From Clostridium sp. BJN0013 (lineage in GTDB: Bacteria > Bacillota > Clostridia > Clostridiales > Clostridiaceae), in contig NZ_CP162495.1 of assembly GCF_040939125.1 (NCBI RefSeq), positions 992,001-1,056,000 on the forward strand: a stretch of DNA of 64,000 nucleotides, read 5' to 3'. How positions within the stretch are numbered: position 1 is the stretch's first letter; the number at the start of each line of letters is the position of its first letter. Positions 45,101 through 52,436 of this stretch are shown piece by piece. The notes under the pieces are model-generated. The model ran no database searches. It saw only the letters and a list, made by a program, of their open reading frames with translations, and was not told where the DNA came from. Position numbers and translations under genes: made by a program.

Positions 45101-45281
45101 AATGATTATTTTCATCATCAACAGTAATAGAAATTTCATTACTATCCCTAAACTTACTTTTATGTTTAAGTATAGCTTTTCCCTTTAAGTATGCCAACAT
45201 AGCAAAAATTGCTGTAGTACCCAATGTTATGCCCGTTGTTGTTATGCATACCACGGAGACGATAATAACGTAAGCATTCAT
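45090..45281 (-). CDS. Small hydrophobic peptide, candidate type I toxin (module 2)
   Basis: A 63-residue peptide with one hydrophobic helix (VIIVSVVCITTTGITLGTTA) and a tail ending NEISITVDDENNHSKK, which parallels the tail EISMTAEDKNSKK of the peptide at 32331. ATG 45281 follows AGAGGGGGTGAC; a more upstream in-frame start is less likely. The leader has ACCGCAACG at 45308-45316, complementary with one mismatch to CGTTGGGGT at 45023-45031 in the 3' region. The -10 box of the mRNA is ATTATA in reverse at 45383-45388. The two modules differ in sequence but keep every regulatory part. Confidence 0.6.
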   Translation of the reverse strand: MNAYVIIVSVVCITTTGITLGTTAIFAMLAYLKGKAILKHKSKFRDSNEISITVDDENNHSKK

Positions 45282-45417
45282 ATTGTCACCCCCTCTGCTG
45301 CTAATTAACCGCAACGACCTCTTTGAAAGAGATGAAACACTGGAGGGTGACTAACTAAAAACATATTCATTCTCTTAATGATATTATAGCATAATTTTAT
45401 AGTAAAAAATAATTATT

Positions 45418-45445
45418 GCCCCGGTTTTCCGGGGCTTTATTTTTT
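45418..45445 (+). terminator. Hairpin terminator
   Basis: GCCCCGG, four bases, CCGGGGC, then TTTATTTTTTT. The gene it once served is not visible. Confidence 0.7.
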
Positions 45446-45530
45446 TATATAAAATTGGAATATTGAGCAGGAATATACATATTATTGTAGAAGTACTTAT
45501 ATGTAATAATTGAAAGGGGGAGAGAAATAA

Positions 45531-45713
45531 ATGAAAGTCACAGGAATAATTCTTATTATTGTAGGAGTTGCTGGAATAATAGTGGGTTGTGTCGTGCGCG
45601 GCAACATAGGAATAGCTGCTATAATAGGAGCTTTAGCAGGATTAATATCAGGAATAGGATTTATTTTGGCAGACAAAAAGATTGAATTATTATCCAATAA
45701 TAAGAGTTCTTAA
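45531..45713 (+). CDS. Small two-helix membrane protein
   Basis: A 60-residue protein with two hydrophobic helices rich in Gly, Ile and Ala (GIILIIVGVAGIIVGCVV and IAAIIGALAGLISGIGFILA) joined by an Arg-Gly turn, and a short polar tail. GAAAGGGGG precedes the ATG and a terminator follows 55 bp past the stop, so it is probably expressed on its own. A holin-like or stress-membrane role is possible but not supported by any motif. Confidence 0.6.
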   Translation: MKVTGIILIIVGVAGIIVGCVVRGNIGIAAIIGALAGLISGIGFILADKKIELLSNNKSS

Positions 45714-45767
45714 TTTATTCTATACTGGTGGAAAGAGATCAAATATATAAGTACTCCTAAAAAAGAT

Positions 45768-45799
45768 AAAAGCCCTGGACTAATCCCAGGGCTTTTATT
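45768..45799 (+). terminator. Intrinsic terminator
   Basis: AAAAGCCCTGG, six bases, CCAGGGCTTTT. A classic rho-independent terminator. Confidence 0.9.
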
Positions 45800-46495
45800 G
45801 AATTATGGTAAAAACATACTAAGCAAGATAATAAAGCATTTATAGGAGCATTATTATTATATCCAATTTACCATGTTTTATGTTTATTCAAAAGTTGGAG
45901 TATTTAAGGAAGCTCACACCTCGAATGATACCGGCTTTATTTTATGTCTAAATATAAATACCATATTTACAAATGAAGCAGTAGATACAAAAGCTCAATC
46001 TCAATTAAAATAATATAATAAAAAAACAAAGGAGCATTAATAATTTGCTCTTTTTCTAATTAAGCATTTCAGCCCGCCCACAATGTTTACATGTATCATT
46101 AATAAGAGCTATTTTAACTGTGTTGCTCCTACAGAGTCGGAAAAGGATACACAGATTGCAAAGATACAACAAGATTTAGCAGCAGCACAAGCTGAAAATA
46201 CTCAATTAAAGCAAACTATTGCTAGTATACAGAGTGCTGCAGGTGCTGTGCAGAATACGAATATCTCTACAGCTGTTGTAAATGCAGAAAATAAAACAAC
46301 GCAGGATACTTCTATTGCTCAAACTGAGTAGTAACAGTTTAAGAAATATTCAATGTATTTTAACACTTCACATAGAAAAACATTAAGATAACATTGGAAT
46401 AACATGGGTGTTGCATTAAATTGTCATAAAGGATAGCTAGAATATTAAATATAGCAGCTGCAATAAATAACTTAAAAATTCAGGAGGTAATAAAA
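45800..46495. other. Decayed region with a doubtful coiled-coil frame
   Basis: No well-supported gene. A frame at 46083-46331 encodes an 82-residue coiled-coil-like sequence (TQIAKIQQDLAAAQAENTQL) with no RBS; it may be the tail end of a lost phage gene. A small hairpin terminator GAGCATTAATAATTTGCTC lies at about 46033-46055. Confidence 0.4.
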
Positions 46496-46741
46496 ATGTT
46501 AAAAATGAAATATAAGGTACTCTCAGCTGTAATGCTTGCAACACCATTGTTACTTAATACAGGAATTGCTACGACAGTTAGCGCATGTTCTGCCAATAGC
46601 AAACCAGGTGTAGTTTGTAAATCTAAATATAAAGCACCTGCCAAACCAGCACAAAAGGTAGTAAACAAGCATAAAGTTAAGGCATCAAATACTAAACCAG
46701 CACCAAAAGTAGTGCATTCAGCAGCAAATGCTAGAAGATAG
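46496..46741 (+). CDS. Small secreted basic protein
   Basis: An 81-residue protein with an N-terminal signal peptide (MKYKVLSAVMLATPLLLNTG, cleavage likely after VSA) and a mature part rich in Lys, Ala and Pro (KSKYKAPAKPAQKVVNKHKV). GGAGG precedes the ATG. Its signal peptide closely matches that of the larger protein at 47163-47915, so the two are related. Nothing indicates the target; it might bind the anionic cell wall. Confidence 0.65.
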   Translation: MLKMKYKVLSAVMLATPLLLNTGIATTVSACSANSKPGVVCKSKYKAPAKPAQKVVNKHKVKASNTKPAPKVVHSAANARR

Positions 46742-47162
46742 CAGTATTGTAATATGAATAGCCTATTGGGATTTTCTCGGTAGGCTTATTTCATAGAATT
46801 AGGTTAATAGGGTAAATTTATTAAATAAGAGAGAAGTATAACAATTGCATAATGAAAAAAGTGGACCCCTTTGTCAAGACAAAGTTCAAGACTAATGCAC
46901 TATTTTATTCATTATCATTTACAGAAGAAGAAATTAACGAATTAAATACTATATAAAGGATTATTTTAGTACTTTCCTTCATTTTTGCTATTGATAATAT
47001 TTGTTTCTGCCATTAGATTAGAAGAGCCATAAAATATAAAAATAGAGATAATTACAATAAGATTATCTCTATTTAAAGTTTATTAAAAATGTTAAAAATT
47101 ATAATACTTCATATCGTCCTTATTTAGCAATAATATATTATACTTTTAATCAGTAAATGCAT
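46742..47162. other. Gene-free region
   Basis: About 420 bp without a credible gene. AAAAGTGGACCCCTTTGTCAAG (about 46857) resembles the end of an IS3-type element and is followed by an orphan 25-codon frame, but no transposase is present. Confidence 0.4.
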
Positions 47163-47915
47163 TTAATGTTGTATTAGTACTGCTTGATTCTGAGTTAAGA
47201 CTCCTATTATTACTAAAATATTTAATTGAGATCTTAAATTTTTTGTCGTTAAATTACCTTTATTAAATAAATTTAATATTGTTGTCTTTTGATCTTGAGT
47301 TATAGTTCCTGCTGTTACTAAATTGTCTAATTTAGTTTTAATATCCTCAAGAGAGAAACTTGTATTTGAAATAGTTGTTGAATTATCTACATTAGACACT
47401 GGTACTGTTGGTTTTACTGGTGCTGGTATTTTCCAATTAGAACCCCAACTAGTAAATGCATTTAATATTGAATATTCTTGACTAGCAGTTGTAGTTCCTG
47501 CTGATACTAAGGCATCTAATTGAGCCTTAAAGGTTTCTCCTGTTGTTATTTTGTTATTATAATACAAATTTAATATTATTGTTTCTTGATCTTGAGTTAT
47601 AATTCCTGCTACTACTAAATTATCTAATTTAGTCTTAAAATCTGAAAAAGAATAATTACATGAAGTATGAATTATAGTTGGTGTGTACTGGTGGACAGGA
47701 TATGTATTAATTCTATCAGAATATCCTTGGTCGTTGAATTTTGAATGATCACTCGGATTGCTGTATCCTGTATTATTTCTTGAATTATTGCTTATGCTAT
47801 TACATCCTGAATTTTTACCATAATTTGCATGAACTGTTGTAGTAACTCCTGTATTCAATAATAATGGTGCTGCTATTACCAAAGTTGAAAGTAATTTGTA
47901 TTTCATTCTTTGCAT
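47163..47915 (-). CDS. Secreted protein with four helical repeats
   Basis: A 250-residue secreted protein: signal peptide (MKYKLLSTLVIAAPLLLNTG, cleavage after HA), a linker rich in Asn, Ser and Gly, then four related modules of about 30 residues: FKTKLDNLVVAGIITQDQET, FKAQLDALVSAGTTTASQEY, IKTKLDNLVTAGTITQDQKT and LRSQLNILVIIGVLTQNQAV, with a Pro-rich spacer after the second. The modules look like short helical hairpins, as in DUF2680-like wall-associated proteins, but that match is weak. The signal peptide is shared with 46496-46741. AAGGGGG precedes the ATG. Confidence 0.7.
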   Translation of the reverse strand: MQRMKYKLLSTLVIAAPLLLNTGVTTTVHANYGKNSGCNSISNNSRNNTGYSNPSDHSKFNDQGYSDRINTYPVHQYTPTIIHTSCNYSFSDFKTKLDNLVVAGIITQDQETIILNLYYNNKITTGETFKAQLDALVSAGTTTASQEYSILNAFTSWGSNWKIPAPVKPTVPVSNVDNSTTISNTSFSLEDIKTKLDNLVTAGTITQDQKTTILNLFNKGNLTTKNLRSQLNILVIIGVLTQNQAVLIQH

Positions 47916-48372
47916 CACTTTTTCCCCCTTAAATCTTATATATTAGTTAACATTATATACTAAAATTGTATTTTCAAGGTCAATTATCTGTGTGAACTTT
48001 ATGTTATCGTAAAATTAACACAGGTACTGATGCAAAAACATAGTTTGAATGTAATAATATGTAATGATTTAACAACAAAATACATGGAATGAGGGTCTCC
48101 TGAATGAAAAAGTTTAAAGAATTATAGTATTATTTGTTACAATAAACATTTTATTATTTTTAAATATACCCATATTTACAGCAATAATTACAAGATCTAA
48201 ATAACCGTCCTTAAAATAACATCTTAGAATCTTGACCATATTAGATTGGATGTAGTGGTTAAAAATTATTTTTAATTTAGTTTTGGTTAGGAAAGAACAA
48301 GGTTTATAATTATAGTTATTACTTTTATAATAAGTATAATACAAGTAATTAAGTCATTTTTAAATAATGTTG
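47916..48372. other. Gene-free right end of the element
   Basis: About 455 AT-rich bases between the secreted protein gene and attR. I see only a minimal frame (ATGAAAAAGTTTAAAG, near 48103) and no RNA signature. A small excision factor could be hidden here, but nothing supports one. Confidence 0.4.
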
Positions 48373-48390
48373 ATTAATCCGGTCAGGAGG
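48373..48390 (+). other. Right attachment site (attR)
   Basis: Element-side arm ATTAATCC followed by the core GGTCAGGAGG and the chromosomal GH18 sequence. The arm ATTAATCCGGTCAG is the exact reverse complement of CTGACCGGATTAAT at the left edge. Confidence 0.85.
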
Positions 48391-48823
48391 ACCACCTATG
48401 GCGGTTGCACCAATTAATGAAGTACGTAAAGTAATAAATTATGCAGTAAGTGTAATTCCACCTAAAAAAATAATGATGAGTATTCCTTTATATGGATATG
48501 ATTGGACACTTCCTTATACTCCAGGAGGTGAATTTGCGGAAAGTATTGGAAATCAAGAAGCAATAAATAGAGCTAGAAGATATGGAGCACAAATTAAATA
48601 TGATACTAAAGCTGAGTCTCCTTACTATAACTATATAGATGAAGAAGGTAGAGAGCATGTAGTATGGTTTGAAGATGCAAGAAGTGTAGAGGCAAAGTAT
48701 AAGCTTGTAAATGAATATGGACTAAGGGGAGTAAGCTACTGGCAATTATCTAAGGAATTTCAGCAAAATTGGCAAGTTCTAGATAATATGTTTCAGATTA
48801 CAAAGGTTATACCAGCTGAATAA
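48391..48823 (+). CDS. LysM-GH18 spore germination/cortex-lytic protein, 3' part (separated by the element)
   Basis: Codes for the C-terminal 143 residues of the GH18 barrel: PPMAVAPINEVRKVINYAVS, MSIPLYGYDWTLPYTPGG, ARSVEAKYKLVNEYGLRGVS, then YWQLSKEFQQNWQVL. After excision of the 17.8 kb element these residues follow WGWSGG of the 5' part without a frame break, giving about 431 residues, the normal length of two-LysM GH18 spore proteins. On its own the fragment has no proper RBS. Both halves retain intact coding sequence without stops, which implies that the restored gene has been under selection. Confidence 0.92.
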
Positions 48824-48839
48824 ATATAGATTTTTTTAT

Positions 48840-48882
48840 TTTATATGGGCATGGATTTTGGCGAAAATCATATGTCCATTAT
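48840..48882 (+). terminator. Terminator of the GH18 gene
   Basis: ATGGGCAT.GATTTT, four bases, AAAATC.ATATGTCCAT, then TATTTTTG. Confidence 0.75.
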
Positions 48883-48896
48883 TTTTGTTCAAAATA

Positions 48897-48926
48897 GAAC
48901 TACCTACTGTGCAGGTAAGTTCATAT
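48897..48926 (+). repeat. Remnant of an IS200-type left end
   Basis: GAACTACCTACTGTGCAGGT, then AAGTTCA, closely resembles the hairpin end of the IS200 at 26196 (AACCACCTGCTATGCAGGTG, then TGTTCA). No transposase follows. Confidence 0.45.
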
Positions 48927-48961
48927 GTAGATGTAAAGAGTATTAATAAACTTTTTTGAAA

Positions 48962-49111
48962 TTTATCCAAAGTTCGCAATTAGCTGGAACTTCCATCATC
49001 TTCTTCAAAGTAGGACGTAGCACTGCTGTACCCATGGAGTTCTTTTAAGGTTCAGATGGAGAAAGCAATCCTTATGAGCAAACTCCATCTGAATCTAGAA
49101 ATCACTTGATA
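48962..49111 (-). repeat. Dispersed multi-hairpin repeat, copy F
   Basis: TTTATCC...CGCAATTAGCTGG, CACTGCTGTACCCATGGAGT, then a hairpin AAGGTTCAGATGGAG/CTCCATCTGAATCT and ACTTGATA. The central AAGTGC hairpin module is absent. In the TTCAGxTGGAG stem the base pair is A-T where copy K has G-C. Confidence 0.85.
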
Positions 49112-49122
49112 GAAATTTAAGA

Positions 49123-49929
49123 TCATGATAATGCCAGCTTTTCATAATGTTTATATAGAGAGTGAAAATCCCCGGTATAATTTTTCTGCCAGGGTTTTTT
49201 CTTTCCACAAAAGTGGATTATAGAAGTATTATTAATAATATAATCCATATTAATATCTCCCTTGCTTAGAAGTCTATTATATTTGTAGTATCTGGGATCA
49301 TAATTAAATAGTATCTCATCAATTTTTTTTATATGTTTAGAATATAATGCATTAATTATATCTTGATCCGGTAGAATAAGTTTGTTTTTATTTTTTTCTA
49401 CAAATTTATAGATTTGCTCTTCTTGTATTACTTTTTTATGGAGAGCGATATTCATTAAAAGAACTCCAGAGTTGTAATATGTTTCAATTTCGTAAGGCTT
49501 TAACCTTAATTTATTAATCTCTTTAACTGGCAATGTATTATGATATGCTGCAGCATAAAGATATTTAGAAATATCAATATCATATAATTTCCTTATTTCA
49601 TTTATAACAATAATATCTGGATCGAGATATAATATTTTATTTATAGTTGAAGGTAGGAATTTAAATGCCAGCAGCCTATAATACATTTCTTTAGTATAGT
49701 GTTTCGTTAAAGGTGCATCTTTAAAGTATTCATTTTTTATAGTTATAATAAAAAGTTCATGACCTTCTTTTTCTATAAATTTATTTATATCATAGAGTTC
49801 AGTTTCTTTTATATTTGAATGCATCATATAAATACAAAATTTTTCTTTTGGATTATTCAGAAATAATGATTTAAGCATAACCCTTAGTGGTTTTAAATAA
49901 TTTGAATCTAATGTAACAAGAATGTTCAT
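49123..49929 (-). CDS. Glycosyltransferase family 8 protein
   Basis: A 268-residue GT8 retaining glycosyltransferase (LgtC/general stress protein A type): N-terminal MNILVTLDSNYLKPLRVMLK, the metal-binding DPD in KILYLDPDIIVI (about residue 105), YYNSGVLLMNI (about 155) and IIHFCGKKKPWQ near the end. It transfers a hexose from a UDP-sugar; acceptor unknown. I chose the ATG at 49929 (GGAG upstream); the longer frame starts inside the adjacent repeat. It is bracketed by repeat copies F and G on both sides. Confidence 0.9.
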   Translation of the reverse strand: MNILVTLDSNYLKPLRVMLKSLFLNNPKEKFCIYMMHSNIKETELYDINKFIEKEGHELFIITIKNEYFKDAPLTKHYTKEMYYRLLAFKFLPSTINKILYLDPDIIVINEIRKLYDIDISKYLYAAAYHNTLPVKEINKLRLKPYEIETYYNSGVLLMNIALHKKVIQEEQIYKFVEKNKNKLILPDQDIINALYSKHIKKIDEILFNYDPRYYKYNRLLSKGDINMDYIINNTSIIHFCGKKKPWQKNYTGDFHSLYKHYEKLALS

Positions 49930-49954
49930 CTGTATTTTCTCCATGTTAATAATT

Positions 49955-50103
49955 TTATCCGAAGTTTGCAATTAGCTAACACTCTCATCTTCTTCAAAAT
50001 GGGAGATAAGCACTGCTGCACCTATACATAAGTTCTTCCAAAGTTCACAGGGAAAAGTATTCTTTATAAGCAAACTCTACATGAACCTTAGGAGCACTTG
50101 ATA
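49955..50103 (-). repeat. Dispersed multi-hairpin repeat, copy G
   Basis: TTTATCCGAAGTTTGCAATT, AGCTAACACTCTCATCTTC, AAGCACTGCTGCACC, AAGTTCTTCC, a weaker terminal hairpin and ACTTGATAAA. It lies immediately upstream of the GT8 start codon, so it may be part of that gene's leader. Confidence 0.85.
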
Positions 50104-50164
50104 AATTTACTATATCATAAATTTTCACATCTTAGAATCATAAGTTAAAAGTTATATATAAGAG

Positions 50165-51070
50165 TTATGTAAAAAAATCAGAATTTTCTTCATAACTTTT
50201 ATTTTTTACATATGAAATAAAGTTATGAACTGCAGGGGCAAAATATTTATTTTTTTTGTAAGCTAGATGAATTTGTCTAGAATATTTAATATTTTTAATA
50301 TGTAGTTTTTTAACTTTAGCATATTTAAGAGCAGGTGCTTCAGCTATAATAGATACTCCAAAATTTGCAGCCACTAAGGCAGAAAGAGCATACTCATCAG
50401 AAGCTTCACAGATGATTTTTGGATGTAAATTCTTACTCTTTAATAACTTTGAAGTGAGTTTACCCAATCCGGAAGCCTTATCATAGCCTACTAAAGGGTA
50501 AGGTTCAATATCTTTTAGATCAACACTATTCAGTTTTGCCAGAGGATGATCCAGAGGAACAATCACAAATAGTTTTTGATCAAAAATAGGAATAAAAGTT
50601 ATATCCGGTTCATCTTCTACATAAGATGCAAATATTAAATCATATTTATCGTTTTTTAAACCCTCTATTAATTCATCAGTAATCCCCTGCTTAAAAGTAA
50701 AGGTAACATTTTTGTTTTCTTTTAGATTTAAAAAACTGCGTACTGTTTTTGGAATATAATATTGGGATAATGGGAAAATGTATGCTATATCAACATGACC
50801 TCGATCACTACTGGCTAATTGTTTCATATCTTTTTTAGCAGTATCCAAGTCATGTAATATTTTTTCTACATAGTTTAAAAATATTAAACCGTATTTTGTT
50901 AGCGCAACATTTCTACCACTTTTTTCAAATAGACAAAGTTCAAATTCTTCTTCTAAATTTGACATAGATTTACTCAGACTAGGCTGGGATATATTTAATT
51001 TTACAGCTGCTTGTCTAAAATGTTGTAAGTGAGCAATTTCCCTAAAATAATATAATTGATTTAAATTCAT
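50165..51070 (-). CDS. LysR-family transcriptional regulator
   Basis: A 301-residue LTTR: N-terminal winged helix (LYYFREIAHLQHFRQAAVKL, NISQPSLSKSMSNLEEEFEL, CLFEKSGRNVALTKYG), a linker helix, and a periplasmic-binding-protein-like effector domain (about 90-290). It is divergent from aroD (424 bp apart), the standard LTTR arrangement, and probably activates the aroD-aroE-reductase operon in response to a pathway intermediate. Frame intact. Confidence 0.92.
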   Translation of the reverse strand: MNLNQLYYFREIAHLQHFRQAAVKLNISQPSLSKSMSNLEEEFELCLFEKSGRNVALTKYGLIFLNYVEKILHDLDTAKKDMKQLASSDRGHVDIAYIFPLSQYYIPKTVRSFLNLKENKNVTFTFKQGITDELIEGLKNDKYDLIFASYVEDEPDITFIPIFDQKLFVIVPLDHPLAKLNSVDLKDIEPYPLVGYDKASGLGKLTSKLLKSKNLHPKIICEASDEYALSALVAANFGVSIIAEAPALKYAKVKKLHIKNIKYSRQIHLAYKKNKYFAPAVHNFISYVKNKSYEENSDFFT

Positions 51071-51222
51071 TGAGTCATCTATCTCCTGTACAATAAAGAT
51101 AACATGAATGATAACAAAAAGCTATTAATAAATAGTAAAACATATATTAGAATTATCAAAGATATTGAACTATAATATAAATATAGTATGTTAAAAAAGT
51201 AACTAAGTTGTTTATTGCTCTG
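51071..51222. promoter_or_regulatory. LysR-aroD divergent promoter region, LysR side
   Basis: AT-rich and gene-free. It should hold the LTTR box (T-N11-A type), but several candidates exist and none stands out. The region continues through the palindrome at 51223 and repeat copy H to the aroD RBS. Confidence 0.4.
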
Positions 51223-51259
51223 ATACCATTTATAATACTTAAAGTATTATAAATGGTAT
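51223..51259. promoter_or_regulatory. 37-bp near-perfect palindrome
   Basis: ATACCATTTATAATACTT, one base (A), then its exact complement AAGTATTATAAATGGTAT. It lies between two divergent genes, so it is not an ordinary end-of-gene terminator, and it has no following T-run. Confidence 0.7.
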
Positions 51260-51269
51260 GGTATTTAAT

Positions 51270-51441
51270 TTATCCAAATGCGGTAATTAGCTAACCTCTT
51301 TCCAGTTTCTTTAAAGTAGGGGATTAAACATTGCTAAGTCTATGGATAAGTTCTTCCCCTAAAGAATACTGTTAATAAGGTTTAGATGGAGAAAAGTATT
51401 CATCATGAGTAAACTCTACCTGAACCTAAAAATTACTTGAT
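51270..51441 (-). repeat. Dispersed multi-hairpin repeat, copy H
   Basis: TTATCCAAATGCGGTAATTA, CTATGGATAAGTTCTTCCCC, TAAAGAATACTGTTAATAAG, a terminal hairpin GGTTTAGATGGAG/CTCTACCTGAACC and TTACTTGAT. It is nearly full length but lacks the stem of the central hairpin. It is located in the aroD leader. Confidence 0.85.
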
Positions 51442-51494
51442 TTTAATAGACTATATTGAAATAAATATTTAAACTCTAGGAGGGGAAATTAAAA

Positions 51495-52262
51495 ATGGCA
51501 AGTATAGTTAAAGTAAGAGATATAAAATTAGGTGAAGGAATTCCTAAAATTGCAGTTCCATTTGTGGGGTGTAATGAAGAGGAAATAATGGAAGAAATAA
51601 GCTGCCTGAAAACAATTAAACTTGATATTGTAGAATGGAGAATTGATCATTACAAGTATGTAGAAAATATTGAAAAAGTGAATAAACTTTTACAAAAAAT
51701 AAGAAAAAACTTAAATAATATTCCTATATTAGTGACTTTCAGAACTGTTAAAGAAGGTGGAAAAAAGAAAATCAGTTTGGAATATTATATAGAACTTAAT
51801 AAAGCAATTGCAGCTACTGGGAATGCTGATATGGTAGATATTGAATTATTTGTAGCAGAAGATGAAGTGGTAAAAAAAATTGTAGGGGATCTTCATAAAT
51901 ATAATGTAAAGGTAATTATGTCAAATCATGATTTTCATAAAACGCCAGATAAAGATGAATTAATATCAAGAATGTGTAAGATGCAGCAGTTAGGTGCAGA
52001 TGTAGCTAAGATAGCAGTAATGCCATGTAATACAAAAGACGTACTGGAACTTTTAAATGCTACTGATGAGATGAAATGTAGACATAATGATACTCCAATT
52101 ATTACCATGTCTATGGGAGCTCTTGGTGTTATTAGTCGTTTAGCAGGTGAAACTTTTGGTTCAGCACTGACTTTTGGCTCAGCTAAAGTTGCATCCGCTC
52201 CAGGACAATTAGAAGCCAATGAATTATATAAGGTGCTTCAGCTCATTAGTACATATAGATAA
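51495..52262 (+). CDS. aroD: 3-dehydroquinate dehydratase, type I
   Basis: Converts 3-dehydroquinate to 3-dehydroshikimate by a Schiff-base mechanism. 255 residues, normal for type I. The key residues are visible: Glu48/Arg50 region in VEWRIDHY, His145 in SNHDFHKTP and Schiff-base Lys172 in DVAKIAVMP; the SMGALGVISRL and SAPGQLE segments complete the active site. It is divergent from a LysR gene and followed by an aroE and a flavin reductase rather than by other chorismate genes, which suggests use in quinate/shikimate breakdown. CTAGGAGGGG precedes the ATG. Confidence 0.96.
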   Translation: MASIVKVRDIKLGEGIPKIAVPFVGCNEEEIMEEISCLKTIKLDIVEWRIDHYKYVENIEKVNKLLQKIRKNLNNIPILVTFRTVKEGGKKKISLEYYIELNKAIAATGNADMVDIELFVAEDEVVKKIVGDLHKYNVKVIMSNHDFHKTPDKDELISRMCKMQQLGADVAKIAVMPCNTKDVLELLNATDEMKCRHNDTPIITMSMGALGVISRLAGETFGSALTFGSAKVASAPGQLEANELYKVLQLISTYR

Positions 52263-52436
52263 TTTAAAAGAAATATAATAAAAAACCCCTCCAAATGTTT
52301 TATCATAGTAAGTGACCAAACAAACCAAGTAAAACAAAGGGATAGGGTTCACATATTATAATGTCATTATATAATATTAAGCCAGTAACTGACAAGTATA
52401 AAATATGAAATTTAAATTAAAAGGAGAAGATTTATT

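Larger units (their letters stand above)
30595..48390. mobile_element. Skin-like intervening element (decayed prophage) in the GH18 gene
   Basis: Both edges carry GGTCAGGAGG (30595-30604 and 48381-48390); the intervening unit is 17,786 bp. Joining the flanks at the core gives TGG TCA GGA GGA CCA CCT ATG GCG, in frame with the downstream fragment, and restores the family motif WGWSGGPPMAVAP. A large serine recombinase gene ends 21 bp inside the left edge. The content is phage-like (repressor, Cro-like gene, XkdX) plus insertion sequences. This matches the design of skin/sigK, spsM and related sporulation elements. Whether excision still occurs, and is sporulation-timed, is inference. Confidence 0.88.

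Noticed and set aside
46083-46331. Coiled-coil protein gene
   Set aside because: The frame is open but lacks an RBS and starts inside decayed sequence, so it is described only as a possible remnant.
48114-48344. 76-residue minus-strand protein
   Set aside because: Composition is that of random AT-rich DNA (many Tyr, Asn, Ile, Lys), with no RBS and no family resemblance.
49930-49971. Longer N-terminus of the GT8 protein
   Set aside because: The extra 14 codons come from repeat copy G and precede the well-spaced GGAG site of ATG 49929.
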